NCBI GenBank assembly: GCA_017631885.1
Contig: JAGBSH010000002.1
Span: forward strand, 1 to 64,000
From: Fibrobacteraceae bacterium
GTDB taxonomy: Bacteria; Fibrobacterota; Fibrobacteria; Fibrobacterales; Fibrobacteraceae
Direction of reading: 5' to 3'
Length of the DNA: 64,000 nucleotides
Below the pieces are notes generated by a model. The model ran no database searches, was not told where the DNA came from, and worked only from the letters and a program-made list of their open reading frames with translations. The translations under genes and the position numbers were made by a program. This document shows positions 1 to 10,775 of this stretch, piece after piece (the first letter of the stretch is position 1; every line of letters begins with the position of its first letter).

Positions 1-260
1 CAAGTTTTCTTGCAATGACAAGGTTCTCGGACAAGTTTTCTCGCAATGACAAGAACCGCGGAGAAGTTATGAGCAAGAACCGCGGGCAAGTTCAGGCTTG
101 TCATCGCGAACGTAGTGCGGCGATCTACTGGCAAAGAGATTGCTTCTGTCACTACGTTCCATCGCAATGACAAGGTTCTCGGGCAAGTTTTCTTGCAATG
201 ACAAGGTTCTCGGACAAGTTTTCTCGCAATGACAAGAACCGCGAACAAGTTATGGGCTAG
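1..260. repeat. Dispersed intergenic repeat cluster
   Basis: The 60 bases at 1-60 recur without a mismatch at 184-243. Each copy holds two half-units of the form CAAGTTTTCT(T/C)GCAATGACAAG. Between them lies an imperfect inverted repeat: positions 97-117 (CTTGTCATCGCGAACGTAGTG) pair with 150-174 (CACTACGTTCCATCGCAATGACAAG read in parts), so the middle can fold as a long hairpin. The wording (tcattgcgag, agcaatct) resembles a repeat seen between genes in many bacteria. No coding potential is evident. A related cluster lies at 62370-62790. Confidence 0.8.
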
Positions 261-329
261 TTCCTTTACAAGTGACAAGAAACTTACGAATCGCTAAATA
301 TTTTTATGAAAATAAAAGCTTTTGATTGC

Positions 330-344
330 CCCGCCGTAGGCGGG
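330..344. repeat. GC-rich triloop hairpin
   Basis: CCCGCC-GTA-GGCGGG is a perfect 6-bp stem with a 3-nt loop in otherwise AT-rich sequence. Similar short GC hairpins with three-base loops occur at 32998-33016 and 34597-34615. Function unknown. Confidence 0.5.
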
Positions 345-374
345 ACCTTTCCGATAAAAAAACTTTCCTATAAA

Positions 375-405
375 AATAACTCCTTGAAAAAATCAAGGAG
401 TTATT
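375..405 (-). terminator. Terminator of the putP-type gene
   Basis: A 13-bp perfect inverted repeat, AATAACTCCTTGA / TCAAGGAGTTATT, with a 5-nt loop lies just past the stop codon at 433. Read on the minus strand it is followed by a short T-rich tract, consistent with intrinsic termination. Confidence 0.7.
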
Positions 406-432
406 GCAAACAAGTTTATTCCTAAAAGAATT

Positions 433-1983
433 TTATTGTTTGATTAAATCGCTGAATTTAAAATTTTCTACAGCATCAAATTCATCTGTGATTTCTTTTG
501 AAGGAGCCTTTGTGCAAAGACTTACTGCAACAATTGTTACAAAGCTAAGAACAAAGCCTGGCAAGAGTTCGTAAATACCAAATATGGCATAGGAACTAGC
601 AAAACTTGAAAGGTAGAACTTCCAGACAAATGTGGTGATGCCACCAACTAACATACCGGCAACAGCTCCTGCAAAGTTGGTTCTTTTCCAGAAAAGTGCT
701 AAAAGAACAAGTGGGCCAAATGTGGCACCAAAACCACCCCAGGCAAAACTTACAAGACTCATCACAACATCAAGGAAACTTTTTCCTTTTTGTGCAGTTG
801 CGGCTTCTGGGTTCCCCATCATTGCAAGAAGTGCCGCAAGGACTGCAATTACAATAACCACAATGCGGCTTATCCACATGAGTTCATTGTTAGAAGCTTT
901 TTTACGGATTTTTTTGTAAATGTCATTGCTGAATGCAGATGCCGAAACCAATAACTGAGAGTCAGCTGTGCTCATAATAGCGGCAAGGACCGCTGCAAGT
1001 AATATAGCCGCAATTACTGTTGGGAACAAATGCTGGACAAGAACAATGAAAACTTTTTCTGGGTCATCGAGTGTAATGCCATTTTGCATTAAATAGTAAC
1101 GGCCAAATATGGCGATTAAAACAGAAGCACCAAGAGAAAGGATTACCCAAGTCATAGCAATACGGCGAGAATGTACGATATCTTTTGGGTCTTTAATTGA
1201 CATAAAACGAACTAGAATATGTGGCATACCAAAGTAGCCTAACCCCCAAGCTAATGAGGAAACAATAGAAATCATTGTGATTGCTTTTCCGGTAGAAGCA
1301 TTTGTAAATAGGTTCATTAAATATGGGTTTACGCTATTCATTGCATCAATTGTCGGAGCAAAGCCGCCATTTAAAGAACAAATAATGGCAGGAACAAGCA
1401 TTACAGCTATAAGCATCATGATTCCTTGAACAAAATCAGTCCAACTAACTGCCATAAAGCCACCCATAAAAGTGTAACCAACTACAACTACAACTCCTAT
1501 CCATAAAGATGTGGAATAACTCCAATCAAAAATGGTAGAAAAGAGTTTAGCACAAGAAACAAATCCTGATGTGGTATAGAAAAGGAAAAAGGCTAAAATA
1601 AAGAAAGCAGCTATAAAACGGAGAATCCCCTTTTCATCTCTAAAACGGTTTGAAAAGAAGTCTGGTAAAGTAATGGAGTCTTTACAGAAATGGGTGTATT
1701 TGCGAAGGCGTTTTCCAACGATTTTCCAGTTCAAATAAGTACCAACGCCAAGACCAACGGCAATCCACGCTTCTGAAAAACCACTTAAGTAAATAGCACC
1801 AGGGAGCCCCATCAAAAGCCAACCACTCATATCAGAAGCTTGGGCAGACATGGCGACTACCCACTTGTTCATACCGCGGTTACCTAAGTAATAGGAATTC
1901 AGACTATTTGCTTTTTTAGAAAAATAAAAGCCAATGCCAAGCATCATTAACAAATAAAGAATAAAAACTACTATAGTTGTCAT
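433..1983 (-). CDS. putP: Sodium/proline symporter (PutP type)
   Basis: This encodes a 516-residue integral membrane protein of the sodium:solute symporter family, most like PutP, which imports proline with sodium across the inner membrane. The sequence shows about 13 hydrophobic segments, the early AMSAQASDMSGWLLMGLPG stretch typical of PutP, and the STADSQLLVSASAFSNDIY segment near residue 340 that contributes to sodium and substrate binding. The start at 1983 is chosen because GGAAG lies six bases upstream; an in-frame ATG at 1998 has no such site. It is monocistronic with its own terminator. Proline specificity is a family-level inference; other substrates are possible. Confidence 0.9.
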   Translation of the reverse strand: MTTIVVFILYLLMMLGIGFYFSKKANSLNSYYLGNRGMNKWVVAMSAQASDMSGWLLMGLPGAIYLSGFSEAWIAVGLGVGTYLNWKIVGKRLRKYTHFCKDSITLPDFFSNRFRDEKGILRFIAAFFILAFFLFYTTSGFVSCAKLFSTIFDWSYSTSLWIGVVVVVGYTFMGGFMAVSWTDFVQGIMMLIAVMLVPAIICSLNGGFAPTIDAMNSVNPYLMNLFTNASTGKAITMISIVSSLAWGLGYFGMPHILVRFMSIKDPKDIVHSRRIAMTWVILSLGASVLIAIFGRYYLMQNGITLDDPEKVFIVLVQHLFPTVIAAILLAAVLAAIMSTADSQLLVSASAFSNDIYKKIRKKASNNELMWISRIVVIVIAVLAALLAMMGNPEAATAQKGKSFLDVVMSLVSFAWGGFGATFGPLVLLALFWKRTNFAGAVAGMLVGGITTFVWKFYLSSFASSYAIFGIYELLPGFVLSFVTIVAVSLCTKAPSKEITDEFDAVENFKFSDLIKQ

Positions 1984-2123
1984 TTTTGCTTCCTTCATTT
2001 AGTGAATTTGTTCTAAAAATAAAAAAAAATCTCCATTACATAAGAAGAGGCTTAGAGAATCCAACTCAAGACAGCCTAAAATTCAGAGAATTTATCAGAA
2101 TTTTCTATCAGAATCGCTGAATT

Positions 2124-2609
2124 TTAAAATTTTGGCTTGTGAGTATAAGGGATTCGCCTGTAATTTCTATAATAATCATATTCATCGCTTCCGTCACTTA
2201 TCTGGACTCTTAAATTAGCATTTTCAGAAATTTGATAATCCAATGCTACAAATGGTATGGATAAACGAGGTTTTAAAGTTTCTTCTTGAAAGGGTTTAGG
2301 GTGTTTTTCTTGTAACGTTGAATGAAATAGCATAGAAAAACCAATAGCAGCACTGAGAGTTAAAGATGGCGATATATCATAACGTAAAAGACTTAAATAG
2401 GTGCCACCACTGCGAGACGTTCCGTCAGAAAAACCTATAATTCCCATAGAAAACAAATAATTGATTGAAAAATGTTCTGGCAAATACGCTTCTTTTTTTA
2501 GTAAAATCGCTGGGTCAAAACCATCTCGTTTCCAAGGAATTGATACTTGCTCCCCGGCATTTACTGAAACAGCGAATAAAAAAAGAAAAAGAATACACCA
2601 TTTAAACAT
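2124..2609 (-). CDS. Small exported protein, unknown
   Basis: A 161-residue protein with a clear signal peptide (about residues 1-18, ending VNAG). The mature part alternates polar and hydrophobic residues and includes LSLLRYDISPSLTLSAAIGFSM and a VALDYQISENANLRVQISD-like stretch, a pattern of amphipathic beta strands that suggests a small outer-membrane or periplasmic beta protein. No family was recognised. It stands alone between putP and the grpE control region; no terminator was identified for it. Confidence 0.7.
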   Translation of the reverse strand: MFKWCILFLFLFAVSVNAGEQVSIPWKRDGFDPAILLKKEAYLPEHFSINYLFSMGIIGFSDGTSRSGGTYLSLLRYDISPSLTLSAAIGFSMLFHSTLQEKHPKPFQEETLKPRLSIPFVALDYQISENANLRVQISDGSDEYDYYRNYRRIPYTHKPKF

Positions 2610-2699
2610 TTCAAATGAAATTTAAAAACTTAAACTCATTCAGAAAAAAGGATTCTGAAGGATTTCCAGAAATTATTCATTTTATGGCATTTTCATCTT

Positions 2700-2720
2700 T
2701 ATGTTTCAAAAAGAAACATA
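2700..2720. promoter_or_regulatory. Palindromic activator site candidate upstream of grpE
   Basis: TATGTTTC-AAAAA-GAAACATA is a perfect inverted repeat with 8-bp arms and a 5-nt spacer. It lies about 120 bp upstream of the sigma-54 promoter of grpE, the usual distance for an enhancer-binding activator. A half-conserved copy with the same spacing lies upstream of dnaK (3473-3492). Role as activator site is inference. Confidence 0.6.
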
Positions 2721-2830
2721 TTTTTTGATTTTAAGAATTTTTAGGGAAAAAATCCATTTTTAAACTCAAAAGAGAAGCTTTTTCTTGTTTAAATTCATTT
2801 TTCTCAATAAAATTCTCATTTTATCCATTT

Positions 2831-2846
2831 TGGCACGGTTTTTGCT
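2831..2846 (+). promoter_or_regulatory. Sigma-54 promoter of grpE
   Basis: TGGCACGGTTTTTGCT matches the sigma-54 consensus (TGGCACG-N4-TTGCW) at every position, with the GG and GC doublets separated by the required 10 bases. Predicted transcription starts near 2857, about 29 bases before the ATG. Confidence 0.85.
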
Positions 2847-2885
2847 TTATTTTTGGCAAATTCACTTTTTATATAAGGTTTAAAA

Positions 2886-3470
2886 ATGTCTGCAGAAGAA
2901 AAAGATCTTTCAGAAGAATTAATTCGCGAAGCTGAAAATATAGCTAATGCCACTTCAACAGAAGAATCTACACAAGAATCATCAGAAAAAGACTCTACAC
3001 AAACAGCGCAAGAAACTTCAGAATTAGATTCTATTAAAGCAGAACTAATTGCAGCACAAGATAGAAATTTGCGTTTAATGGCTGAATTTGACAATTTCCG
3101 CCGTAGAACGGCTAAAGAACAGCTTGATATTATTGAAACAGCTAATGCAAAACTTCTTGAAAAACTTTCTGAAGTTCTTGATAATTTTGAAAGAGCTTTT
3201 GCCGCTGAAAACAAAGCTAATGATTTAGAAGCATTTGAAAAAGGAATGCAACTTATTCATTCTCAATTTGCCAAAACGCTTACCGATGCAGGCCTTGAAC
3301 AAATTGACCCAATCGGGCAAGAATTTGACCCAAATTGCCAAGAAGCTTTGATGCAACAACCTTCTGAAGATATTCCAGAAGGCCATGTCGTTACCGTTTT
3401 CCAAAAAGGTTATCGCCTTAAAGGTAAAATTCTAAAAACGGCTAAAGTTATTGTTTCTTCTGGGAAATAA
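2886..3470 (+). CDS. grpE: Nucleotide exchange factor GrpE
   Basis: GrpE (194 residues) releases ADP from DnaK and so resets its substrate-binding cycle in the cytoplasm. The first 60 residues are acidic and Ser/Thr/Glu-rich, followed by a coiled-coil dimerisation helix with the DNFRRRTAKEQ motif (about 75-85) and the C-terminal beta domain with VVTVFQKGYRLKGKILKTAKV. Length is normal for the family. The ATG has AAGG about eight bases upstream. It precedes dnaK by 125 bp, but dnaK has its own promoter, so the two appear to be co-regulated rather than only co-transcribed. Control by sigma-54 is read from the promoter sequence and would be unusual for this gene. Confidence 0.97.
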   Translation: MSAEEKDLSEELIREAENIANATSTEESTQESSEKDSTQTAQETSELDSIKAELIAAQDRNLRLMAEFDNFRRRTAKEQLDIIETANAKLLEKLSEVLDNFERAFAAENKANDLEAFEKGMQLIHSQFAKTLTDAGLEQIDPIGQEFDPNCQEALMQQPSEDIPEGHVVTVFQKGYRLKGKILKTAKVIVSSGK

Positions 3471-3472
3471 AC

Positions 3473-3492
3473 GCTTTTCAAAATGAAACATT
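3473..3492. promoter_or_regulatory. Activator half-palindrome upstream of dnaK
   Basis: GCTTTTC-AAAAT-GAAACATT keeps the right arm (GAAACAT), the TTTC of the left arm and the 5-nt A-rich spacer of the palindrome upstream of grpE. It starts right after the grpE stop codon, about 59 bp upstream of the dnaK sigma-54 promoter. Shared binding by one regulator is inferred. Confidence 0.5.
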
Positions 3493-3539
3493 GTTTTAAG
3501 AATTGCCGTTTTTCGCTTATTTTTCAACATTTTACAGAT

Positions 3540-3555
3540 TGGCACGGCTTTTGCT
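3540..3555 (+). promoter_or_regulatory. Sigma-54 promoter of dnaK
   Basis: TGGCACGGCTTTTGCT is again a full match to the sigma-54 consensus with correct GG-N10-GC spacing. It differs from the grpE promoter at a single base. Predicted start of transcription is near 3566, 30 bases before the dnaK ATG. Confidence 0.85.
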
Positions 3556-3577
3556 TAAAACAAATCGAGAAAATTAA

Positions 3578-5506
<1,929 letters not shown>

Positions 5507-5524
5507 TCTATAACAAATTGAGTT

Positions 5525-5557
5525 AAACGGGATTTTTCCATAGGAAAAGTCCCGTTT
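5525..5557 (+). terminator. Terminator after dnaK
   Basis: AAACGGGATTTTTCC pairs with GGAAAAGTCCCGTTT (15 bp with one G-U pair, 3-nt loop). The stem is strong but followed by only a short T run, so it may only partly separate dnaK from dnaJ. Confidence 0.6.
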
Positions 5558-5610
5558 GCCTTATCTGATTTAACAAATCATTTTTAAATTTTTGCCCAAA
5601 ACGGATTTTT

Positions 5611-6747
5611 ATGGCAGAAAAAAGAGATTATTACGAAGTTTTAGGCGTATCTAAAGACGCAAGCGCTGAAGAGTTAAAGCGTGCTTATAAAAAGTTGGCT
5701 ATTAAATATCACCCAGACAAAAACCCTGGTGATAAAGTCGCCGAAGAAAAATTTAAAGAAGCCGCGGAAGCTTATGAAGTGCTTTCTGATTCCAATAAGC
5801 GCGCCCAATACGATCAATTTGGTCATAACATGCCTGGTGGCGGAGGCTTCGGCGGCGGCGCTGGATTCTCTAGTTTCGAAGATATTTTCAAACATTTTGG
5901 AGATATTTTCGGTGGTGGCTTTGGAGGTGGTTTTGGGTCTTCATCATCAAGAAGACGAAGTGGCCCACCTCGTGGAAATGATTTACAAATAAAAGTGGCG
6001 CTTTCTTTAAAAGAAATTTTTGAAGGTTGCACTAAAAAAGTAAAAATCAAACGCTATACACCTTGCTCTCATTGTAATGGTAAAGGTGGTGAAAATACCA
6101 AAACTTGTTCAGGGTGTAATGGAATGGGCCGTATTCGTCGTGCCTCTGGCGGCTTTTTCAACATGATTACAGAATCGACTTGCCCGCAATGTAATGGCAT
6201 GGGAGAAGTTGTTTCAAACCCTTGTTCTCATTGTAATGGCGAAGGCCGTAAACATACAGAAGACACTATTCAGGTTAAAATACCTGAAGGCGTAGCCGAA
6301 GGCCAATACCTGACGCTTCGCGGTGAAGGAAACTGCGGCCCAAGAGGCGGAGCTTCTGGCGATTTACTTGTTGTCATTACAGAAAAACAAGATGATTTCT
6401 ATACTCGAGAAGAAAACGACTTGCATTGTGATGTGAAAGTCCCTGTTTACAAGTTAGTTCTTGGCGGTTCTCAACGAATTCCAGGAGTTGATGGCACAGA
6501 AATCAACATTAAACTTGCTGCAGGAACTCAATCGGGTTGCACTCTTCGTTTACGCGAACACGGTTTACCTCCTCTTCAAGGACGCGGCCCGCGTGGAAAT
6601 CTTTTCGTGAACATTGTTGCTGATATTCCAAGAGATCTCTCTTCTCGTGAAAAAGAACTCTATAAAGAATTAGCCGAAATCCGAAAAGACAAAGATACCG
6701 CAGAAGAAGAATCTCTTTTTGATAAAATCAAAAATATTTTTTCTTAA
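5611..6747 (+). CDS. dnaJ: Co-chaperone DnaJ (Hsp40)
   Basis: DnaJ (378 residues) delivers substrates to DnaK and stimulates its ATPase. The J domain (1-70) carries YHPDKNPGD with the essential HPD; a Gly/Phe-rich linker follows (about 74-120); the zinc domain has four CxxCxGxG repeats ([32 protein letters not shown]); the C-terminal substrate-binding domains close the protein. It lies about 100 bp after dnaK. No sigma-54 signature was seen directly upstream, so it may depend on read-through past the dnaK hairpin or on another promoter. Confidence 0.97.
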   Translation: MAEKRDYYEVLGVSKDASAEELKRAYKKLAIKYHPDKNPGDKVAEEKFKEAAEAYEVLSDSNKRAQYDQFGHNMPGGGGFGGGAGFSSFEDIFKHFGDIFGGGFGGGFGSSSSRRRSGPPRGNDLQIKVALSLKEIFEGCTKKVKIKRYTPCSHCNGKGGENTKTCSGCNGMGRIRRASGGFFNMITESTCPQCNGMGEVVSNPCSHCNGEGRKHTEDTIQVKIPEGVAEGQYLTLRGEGNCGPRGGASGDLLVVITEKQDDFYTREENDLHCDVKVPVYKLVLGGSQRIPGVDGTEINIKLAAGTQSGCTLRLREHGLPPLQGRGPRGNLFVNIVADIPRDLSSREKELYKELAEIRKDKDTAEEESLFDKIKNIFS

Positions 6748-6765
6748 TTAGAATTCCAAAAAATT

Positions 6766-6794
6766 AAAAATCCGAGGTTTTCACTCGGATTTTT
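6766..6794 (+). terminator. Terminator after dnaJ
   Basis: AAAAATCCGAG pairs with CTCGGATTTTT around a 7-nt loop, followed by more T residues: a standard intrinsic terminator ending the chaperone cluster. Confidence 0.8.
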
Positions 6795-6827
6795 TTATTT
6801 CCCTTTTGTTTAACCAAGCAAGCAAAA

Positions 6828-9800
6828 CTACCCATTTAAAACAGCTTTTGTATTTTCAAGTAATTTCTTGGCTGCTTCTGCGGCATCGCTGAAATTGTAC
6901 TCGTCAATCCACAACGAAATTTGTTGTAAAGTCGCCGTTGTATTTTTAGGGAACAAGAACTGCTCAACACTTTCTAAATTCTGACGACATTTAGTTGACG
7001 AACAATTTTCAATGTTCTGGATTAAGTCTTCTAACATTTCAGCCAATTTCTGGTGTGCTTCAGGAGAAATCTTTTTAGACACATTTGACTGTTGTAATTT
7101 ATTCTGAAGTTCTGTTACAACCGGAGAAAGTGCATCTAGTAACGCAGAAACATCGTAAGCAAATTTCATCACTTCATCTTTTGGTAATTTGCCTTCATTT
7201 TCAAGTTGATTACCCATTTGATAAAGCGTTTCTGAACCAATTGTTCCTACAATGCCTTTTACAGTATGAATACTTCGCAATAATTTTTCACGATTATTGT
7301 TCTTCAATAAATCGTCAAAATCAACAACAATTGTAGAATATCCAGTAATAAATGATTTTAAGATTTTAAGGTAAATCCTTGGATTTTTACTTGCTCTAAC
7401 AAAACCAGTAACTGCCTTGAAATTCGGAATAAAATCAAAGTTTTTCACGAAATCAATATCTTCTGGTGTTTCCACATCTATTTCTATTTCATTCTGCTGG
7501 ATAATCGGTAAAAATTCTGCCAATTTTTCAAACATCTTCTGCGGTTCAATAGGCTTTGTGATATAAGCATTCATGCCGTTTTCAAGACATCTGTCTATTT
7601 CTTCTTTCATAGCAGAAGCACTCATAGCAACAATCGGTAATTTCTGGAAATATTCCCCAGGCATTTCTCTGATTTTTCTTGTTGCCGAAATACCATCTAA
7701 AACAGGCATCTGAATATCCATTAGAACTAAATCATAATGATCTTTCTGTAAGGCTCGCAACGCTTCTTGCCCGTTTCCTGCAATAACAATGGTAAGTCCT
7801 GCATTAGTCAATAAATAATCTGCTAATTCTTGGTTAGCGGCATCATCTTCAACCAACAAAACAGATGCTTTTTTGAAGATAATCTTCTTTTGCTGTGCAT
7901 GAGTAGAAATTTCATTACTTTCTTCGCCCCAAGCAACACGCAAAGCATGATTTAAACTAGCTAAATGAACTGGCTTAACCAAACATTCATGAAAACCATT
8001 TTCTAATGCCGCAATTCTTTCTTCTTCTTTCATATAAAACGGATGCATTAAAATTTTAAATTGCGGAAGAATCATGTCTTTTTCTGCTTCTTTTATCCAA
8101 GATATAACATCCATTTCTCTAAAGTCATAAGAAACAAGCATCAAAAGGAACGGATTTCCATCTTTTTTCGCATTTCGACAAGCTGTTTTTGCAGTAGATA
8201 AAGAAGCAAATGTTCTTACTTCAAAGCCTATATACTCAAGATAATTACGCAAAACATGATGAATTTTTGGGTTAGTATCCAAAACTAAAGCCGTCGGATG
8301 GTTTCCGTAAATTTCTGAAGAAACTGGTATTGGTTCACTATTTACAGGCATTTCAAAAGTCAAATCAAAATAGAATGTTGTGCCTTCATTCCACTTACTT
8401 TCTACTTGAATTTGACCGCCCATAAGTTCAACAAAAGACTTAGCAATAGTCAACCCTAATCCAGAACCACCATACTTTCTTGTTGTAGAACCATCTGCTT
8501 GAGAGAATGTCTGGAATAGTCTCCCCAACTGTTCTGGAGTCATTCCAATGCCAGTATCAGAAACCGCAAAATGAATAGCTACTTTGTTTGCTTCCACTTT
8601 CTTGGTCCGGATAGTAAGGGTTATATCGCCTTTCTCTGTAAATTTCGTCGCATTATTCACTAAATTCGTTAAAATCTGAGACAAACGCAACGGGTCCCCG
8701 AGAATCATTTGTGGTAATTCTGGGTCAATATCTAAAACTAATTCAATCGGGCGATTTTCTAAACGCACTACAGCAAGGGCAGTCACTTCATCAATAACAG
8801 AATAAATATTTAACGGAATAATTTCTAATTCTTGCTTTTTAGCTTCTATCTTAGACAAGTCCAAAATATCGTTAATCAGACGAATCAAATTCTTAGCAGC
8901 CGTATTTATTCGGTTCACAAATTCACGCTGTCTATTAGAAAGTTCTGTTTCGGCAATTAAATGCGACATGCCTATAATAGCGTTCATAGGTGTTCTGATT
9001 TCATGGCTCATATTTGCCAAGAATTCACTCTTTGATTTTGTCGCTCTTTCTGCTTCTTCTTGAGCAAGCACTACTTCTGAAATATCAACTAGAAGCAAAA
9101 TGTAACCAACAACGCTATCTCTTGTTTTTTGAACAACTGCTTCTCCACGACACCAAAGGCCTTCAACTTCATCTTGTGGCGGTATATAGAAGTTATCAGC
9201 CCAGAAAGATGATGATAAAAATGCTTCAGAAACTTTACCCACAACATCTTCTGGTAATTTGTATTTTGAAAGATCTTCTAACGTTAAATGTGTGTTTTCA
9301 GTCGGGATATTAAAGAAATCTTCTGCACGTTTAGAAAGGTATTGCAAATTAAAACGCTTATCAAAAATAAAAATCATTGAATTTGAAGATGATAAAAGCG
9401 TATCCAAAATGGAAGTTTTCCAAACTTCAGAAGTTTCATCAAAAATACGGAATAAATACCTTAACTCACCCGATTCATCAACAAGTGACTGTACTGAAAT
9501 AATCCACCAAAAAGTATCACCACGGCCATTTTTTACCTGTAAAGAAATTTTACTTTCTTCTGTGGCAAGTTTTTGCCCCATGGTTTGGACTTTTAGTATA
9601 AACTGCCGTAAATCAGGGTTAGATATGAGTTCCCAGATTTTAGAATCCTTATAAAATTCTTCGGCATTAAAAAATTCAATTATAGAATCACTGGCATGTA
9701 AAATTTCAAAATCCAAATTCGTTAAAATCAAAGGAGAATCTGGTGATTTTAAAATAGCATCAAAAATGGAATTAGTCTGGATAGAATCATCTAATTCTTT

Positions 9801-10775
9801 ACCTACAATACGATTAAAGAAAAAACGACTCAAAAGATAAATCAATACCAATAAAATCCCAAGACTTATAAGCGAAGCTGTTAATAAGGCCGAAAAATCA
9901 GCCTGCCCTAAACCTTGAAGTTTTGAGATTGGTAAAAAATGAATTAATTGAAAAGGATACTTTTGGATAGAAGAGATAAAAACAACAAACTCATCGCCTT
10001 CTGCATTAGAGAATTTTCCAATTTGTGTAGAAATGGTTTTTAAAGAATCTACACCAATTGTTTCTTTAGCAAATCGCAATAAAGTTAAAATACTATCAAC
10101 AGAAATAGTCCCCATATTCGTTTCATACGGGAAATAAGTCAAGACAACGTCATTACGGACAAGAGCCGTCATACCGCCGAATTCTCTTGAAACATTTGTA
10201 AAAAGATGTCTAAAAGAATCTAAATCTAAATCTACCGCAAAAACGCCCTGAGGGTGTTTGTTATCATGAGACCATATTGGTTGCGATACCGTCAAAGCAT
10301 TTTTACTATTCATTTTTAAAACGCGCTTTGGACCGGTATAAACCATATTTTTGTTTTTTATCGCTTCACTATACCATGGTAGTGTTTTGATATTGGGTTG
10401 GTGCAGTTGAGTTGACGTGTGTTTATTAATGCTCACATATTGGTTACCGATTGAACCATAATAAACGTTGAGGAAATTTTGCTTTGAAATAAAATCAGAG
10501 CGAATTAAAGATTTCAAAGCTAGAGGATTCTTGGCTTGTTGTACCTTTCGTAACATTTCCTGAAAGGCAAAGATATTGTTATCAAAAGCACTTGTTATGT
10601 CAAGAGAAGATTGTTCGATAACATTTTCACAATTATCATAAATACTGTTTATGATAAAAGATTTGCCAATTATGAGCATGGTACCAAGAAAGGCCGCCGC
10701 AAAAATAATCAGCGGAAAGAAAAAAGCTAACGTAATTCTTCTACGTAATGTTTCTCTAGAGCCTTTAGAGGGCAT
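6828..10775 (-). CDS. Hybrid sensor histidine kinase with two receivers and HPt
   Basis: A 1315-residue membrane-bound phosphorelay protein. In order: a transmembrane helix (about 12-35), a periplasmic Cache-like sensor domain, a second helix (about 310-330), two PAS-like regions, HisKA with FLANMSHEIRTPMNAIIG near residue 590, an ATPase domain (GIGMTPEQLGRLFQTFSQAD, GGSGLGLTIAKSFVELMGG), a degenerate receiver, a canonical receiver with LVLMDIQMPVLDG, and an HPt domain with IHTVKGIVG. The start at 10775 is preferred: AAGGG precedes it and it overlaps the upstream regulator's stop by 11 bases. An in-frame start at 10829 would add 18 Cys-rich residues. The signal sensed is unknown. Confidence 0.9.
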   Translation of the reverse strand: MPSKGSRETLRRRITLAFFFPLIIFAAAFLGTMLIIGKSFIINSIYDNCENVIEQSSLDITSAFDNNIFAFQEMLRKVQQAKNPLALKSLIRSDFISKQNFLNVYYGSIGNQYVSINKHTSTQLHQPNIKTLPWYSEAIKNKNMVYTGPKRVLKMNSKNALTVSQPIWSHDNKHPQGVFAVDLDLDSFRHLFTNVSREFGGMTALVRNDVVLTYFPYETNMGTISVDSILTLLRFAKETIGVDSLKTISTQIGKFSNAEGDEFVVFISSIQKYPFQLIHFLPISKLQGLGQADFSALLTASLISLGILLVLIYLLSRFFFNRIVGKELDDSIQTNSIFDAILKSPDSPLILTNLDFEILHASDSIIEFFNAEEFYKDSKIWELISNPDLRQFILKVQTMGQKLATEESKISLQVKNGRGDTFWWIISVQSLVDESGELRYLFRIFDETSEVWKTSILDTLLSSSNSMIFIFDKRFNLQYLSKRAEDFFNIPTENTHLTLEDLSKYKLPEDVVGKVSEAFLSSSFWADNFYIPPQDEVEGLWCRGEAVVQKTRDSVVGYILLLVDISEVVLAQEEAERATKSKSEFLANMSHEIRTPMNAIIGMSHLIAETELSNRQREFVNRINTAAKNLIRLINDILDLSKIEAKKQELEIIPLNIYSVIDEVTALAVVRLENRPIELVLDIDPELPQMILGDPLRLSQILTNLVNNATKFTEKGDITLTIRTKKVEANKVAIHFAVSDTGIGMTPEQLGRLFQTFSQADGSTTRKYGGSGLGLTIAKSFVELMGGQIQVESKWNEGTTFYFDLTFEMPVNSEPIPVSSEIYGNHPTALVLDTNPKIHHVLRNYLEYIGFEVRTFASLSTAKTACRNAKKDGNPFLLMLVSYDFREMDVISWIKEAEKDMILPQFKILMHPFYMKEEERIAALENGFHECLVKPVHLASLNHALRVAWGEESNEISTHAQQKKIIFKKASVLLVEDDAANQELADYLLTNAGLTIVIAGNGQEALRALQKDHYDLVLMDIQMPVLDGISATRKIREMPGEYFQKLPIVAMSASAMKEEIDRCLENGMNAYITKPIEPQKMFEKLAEFLPIIQQNEIEIDVETPEDIDFVKNFDFIPNFKAVTGFVRASKNPRIYLKILKSFITGYSTIVVDFDDLLKNNNREKLLRSIHTVKGIVGTIGSETLYQMGNQLENEGKLPKDEVMKFAYDVSALLDALSPVVTELQNKLQQSNVSKKISPEAHQKLAEMLEDLIQNIENCSSTKCRQNLESVEQFLFPKNTTATLQQISLWIDEYNFSDAAEAAKKLLENTKAVLNG

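Noticed and set aside
1-260. CRISPR-like array
   Set aside because: Repeats are irregular in spacing, the intervening sequence is itself repeated and no cas genes are near.
2610-2885. HrcA/CIRCE control of the chaperones
   Set aside because: No TTAGCACTC-N9-GAGTGCTAA element could be found upstream of grpE, dnaK or dnaJ.
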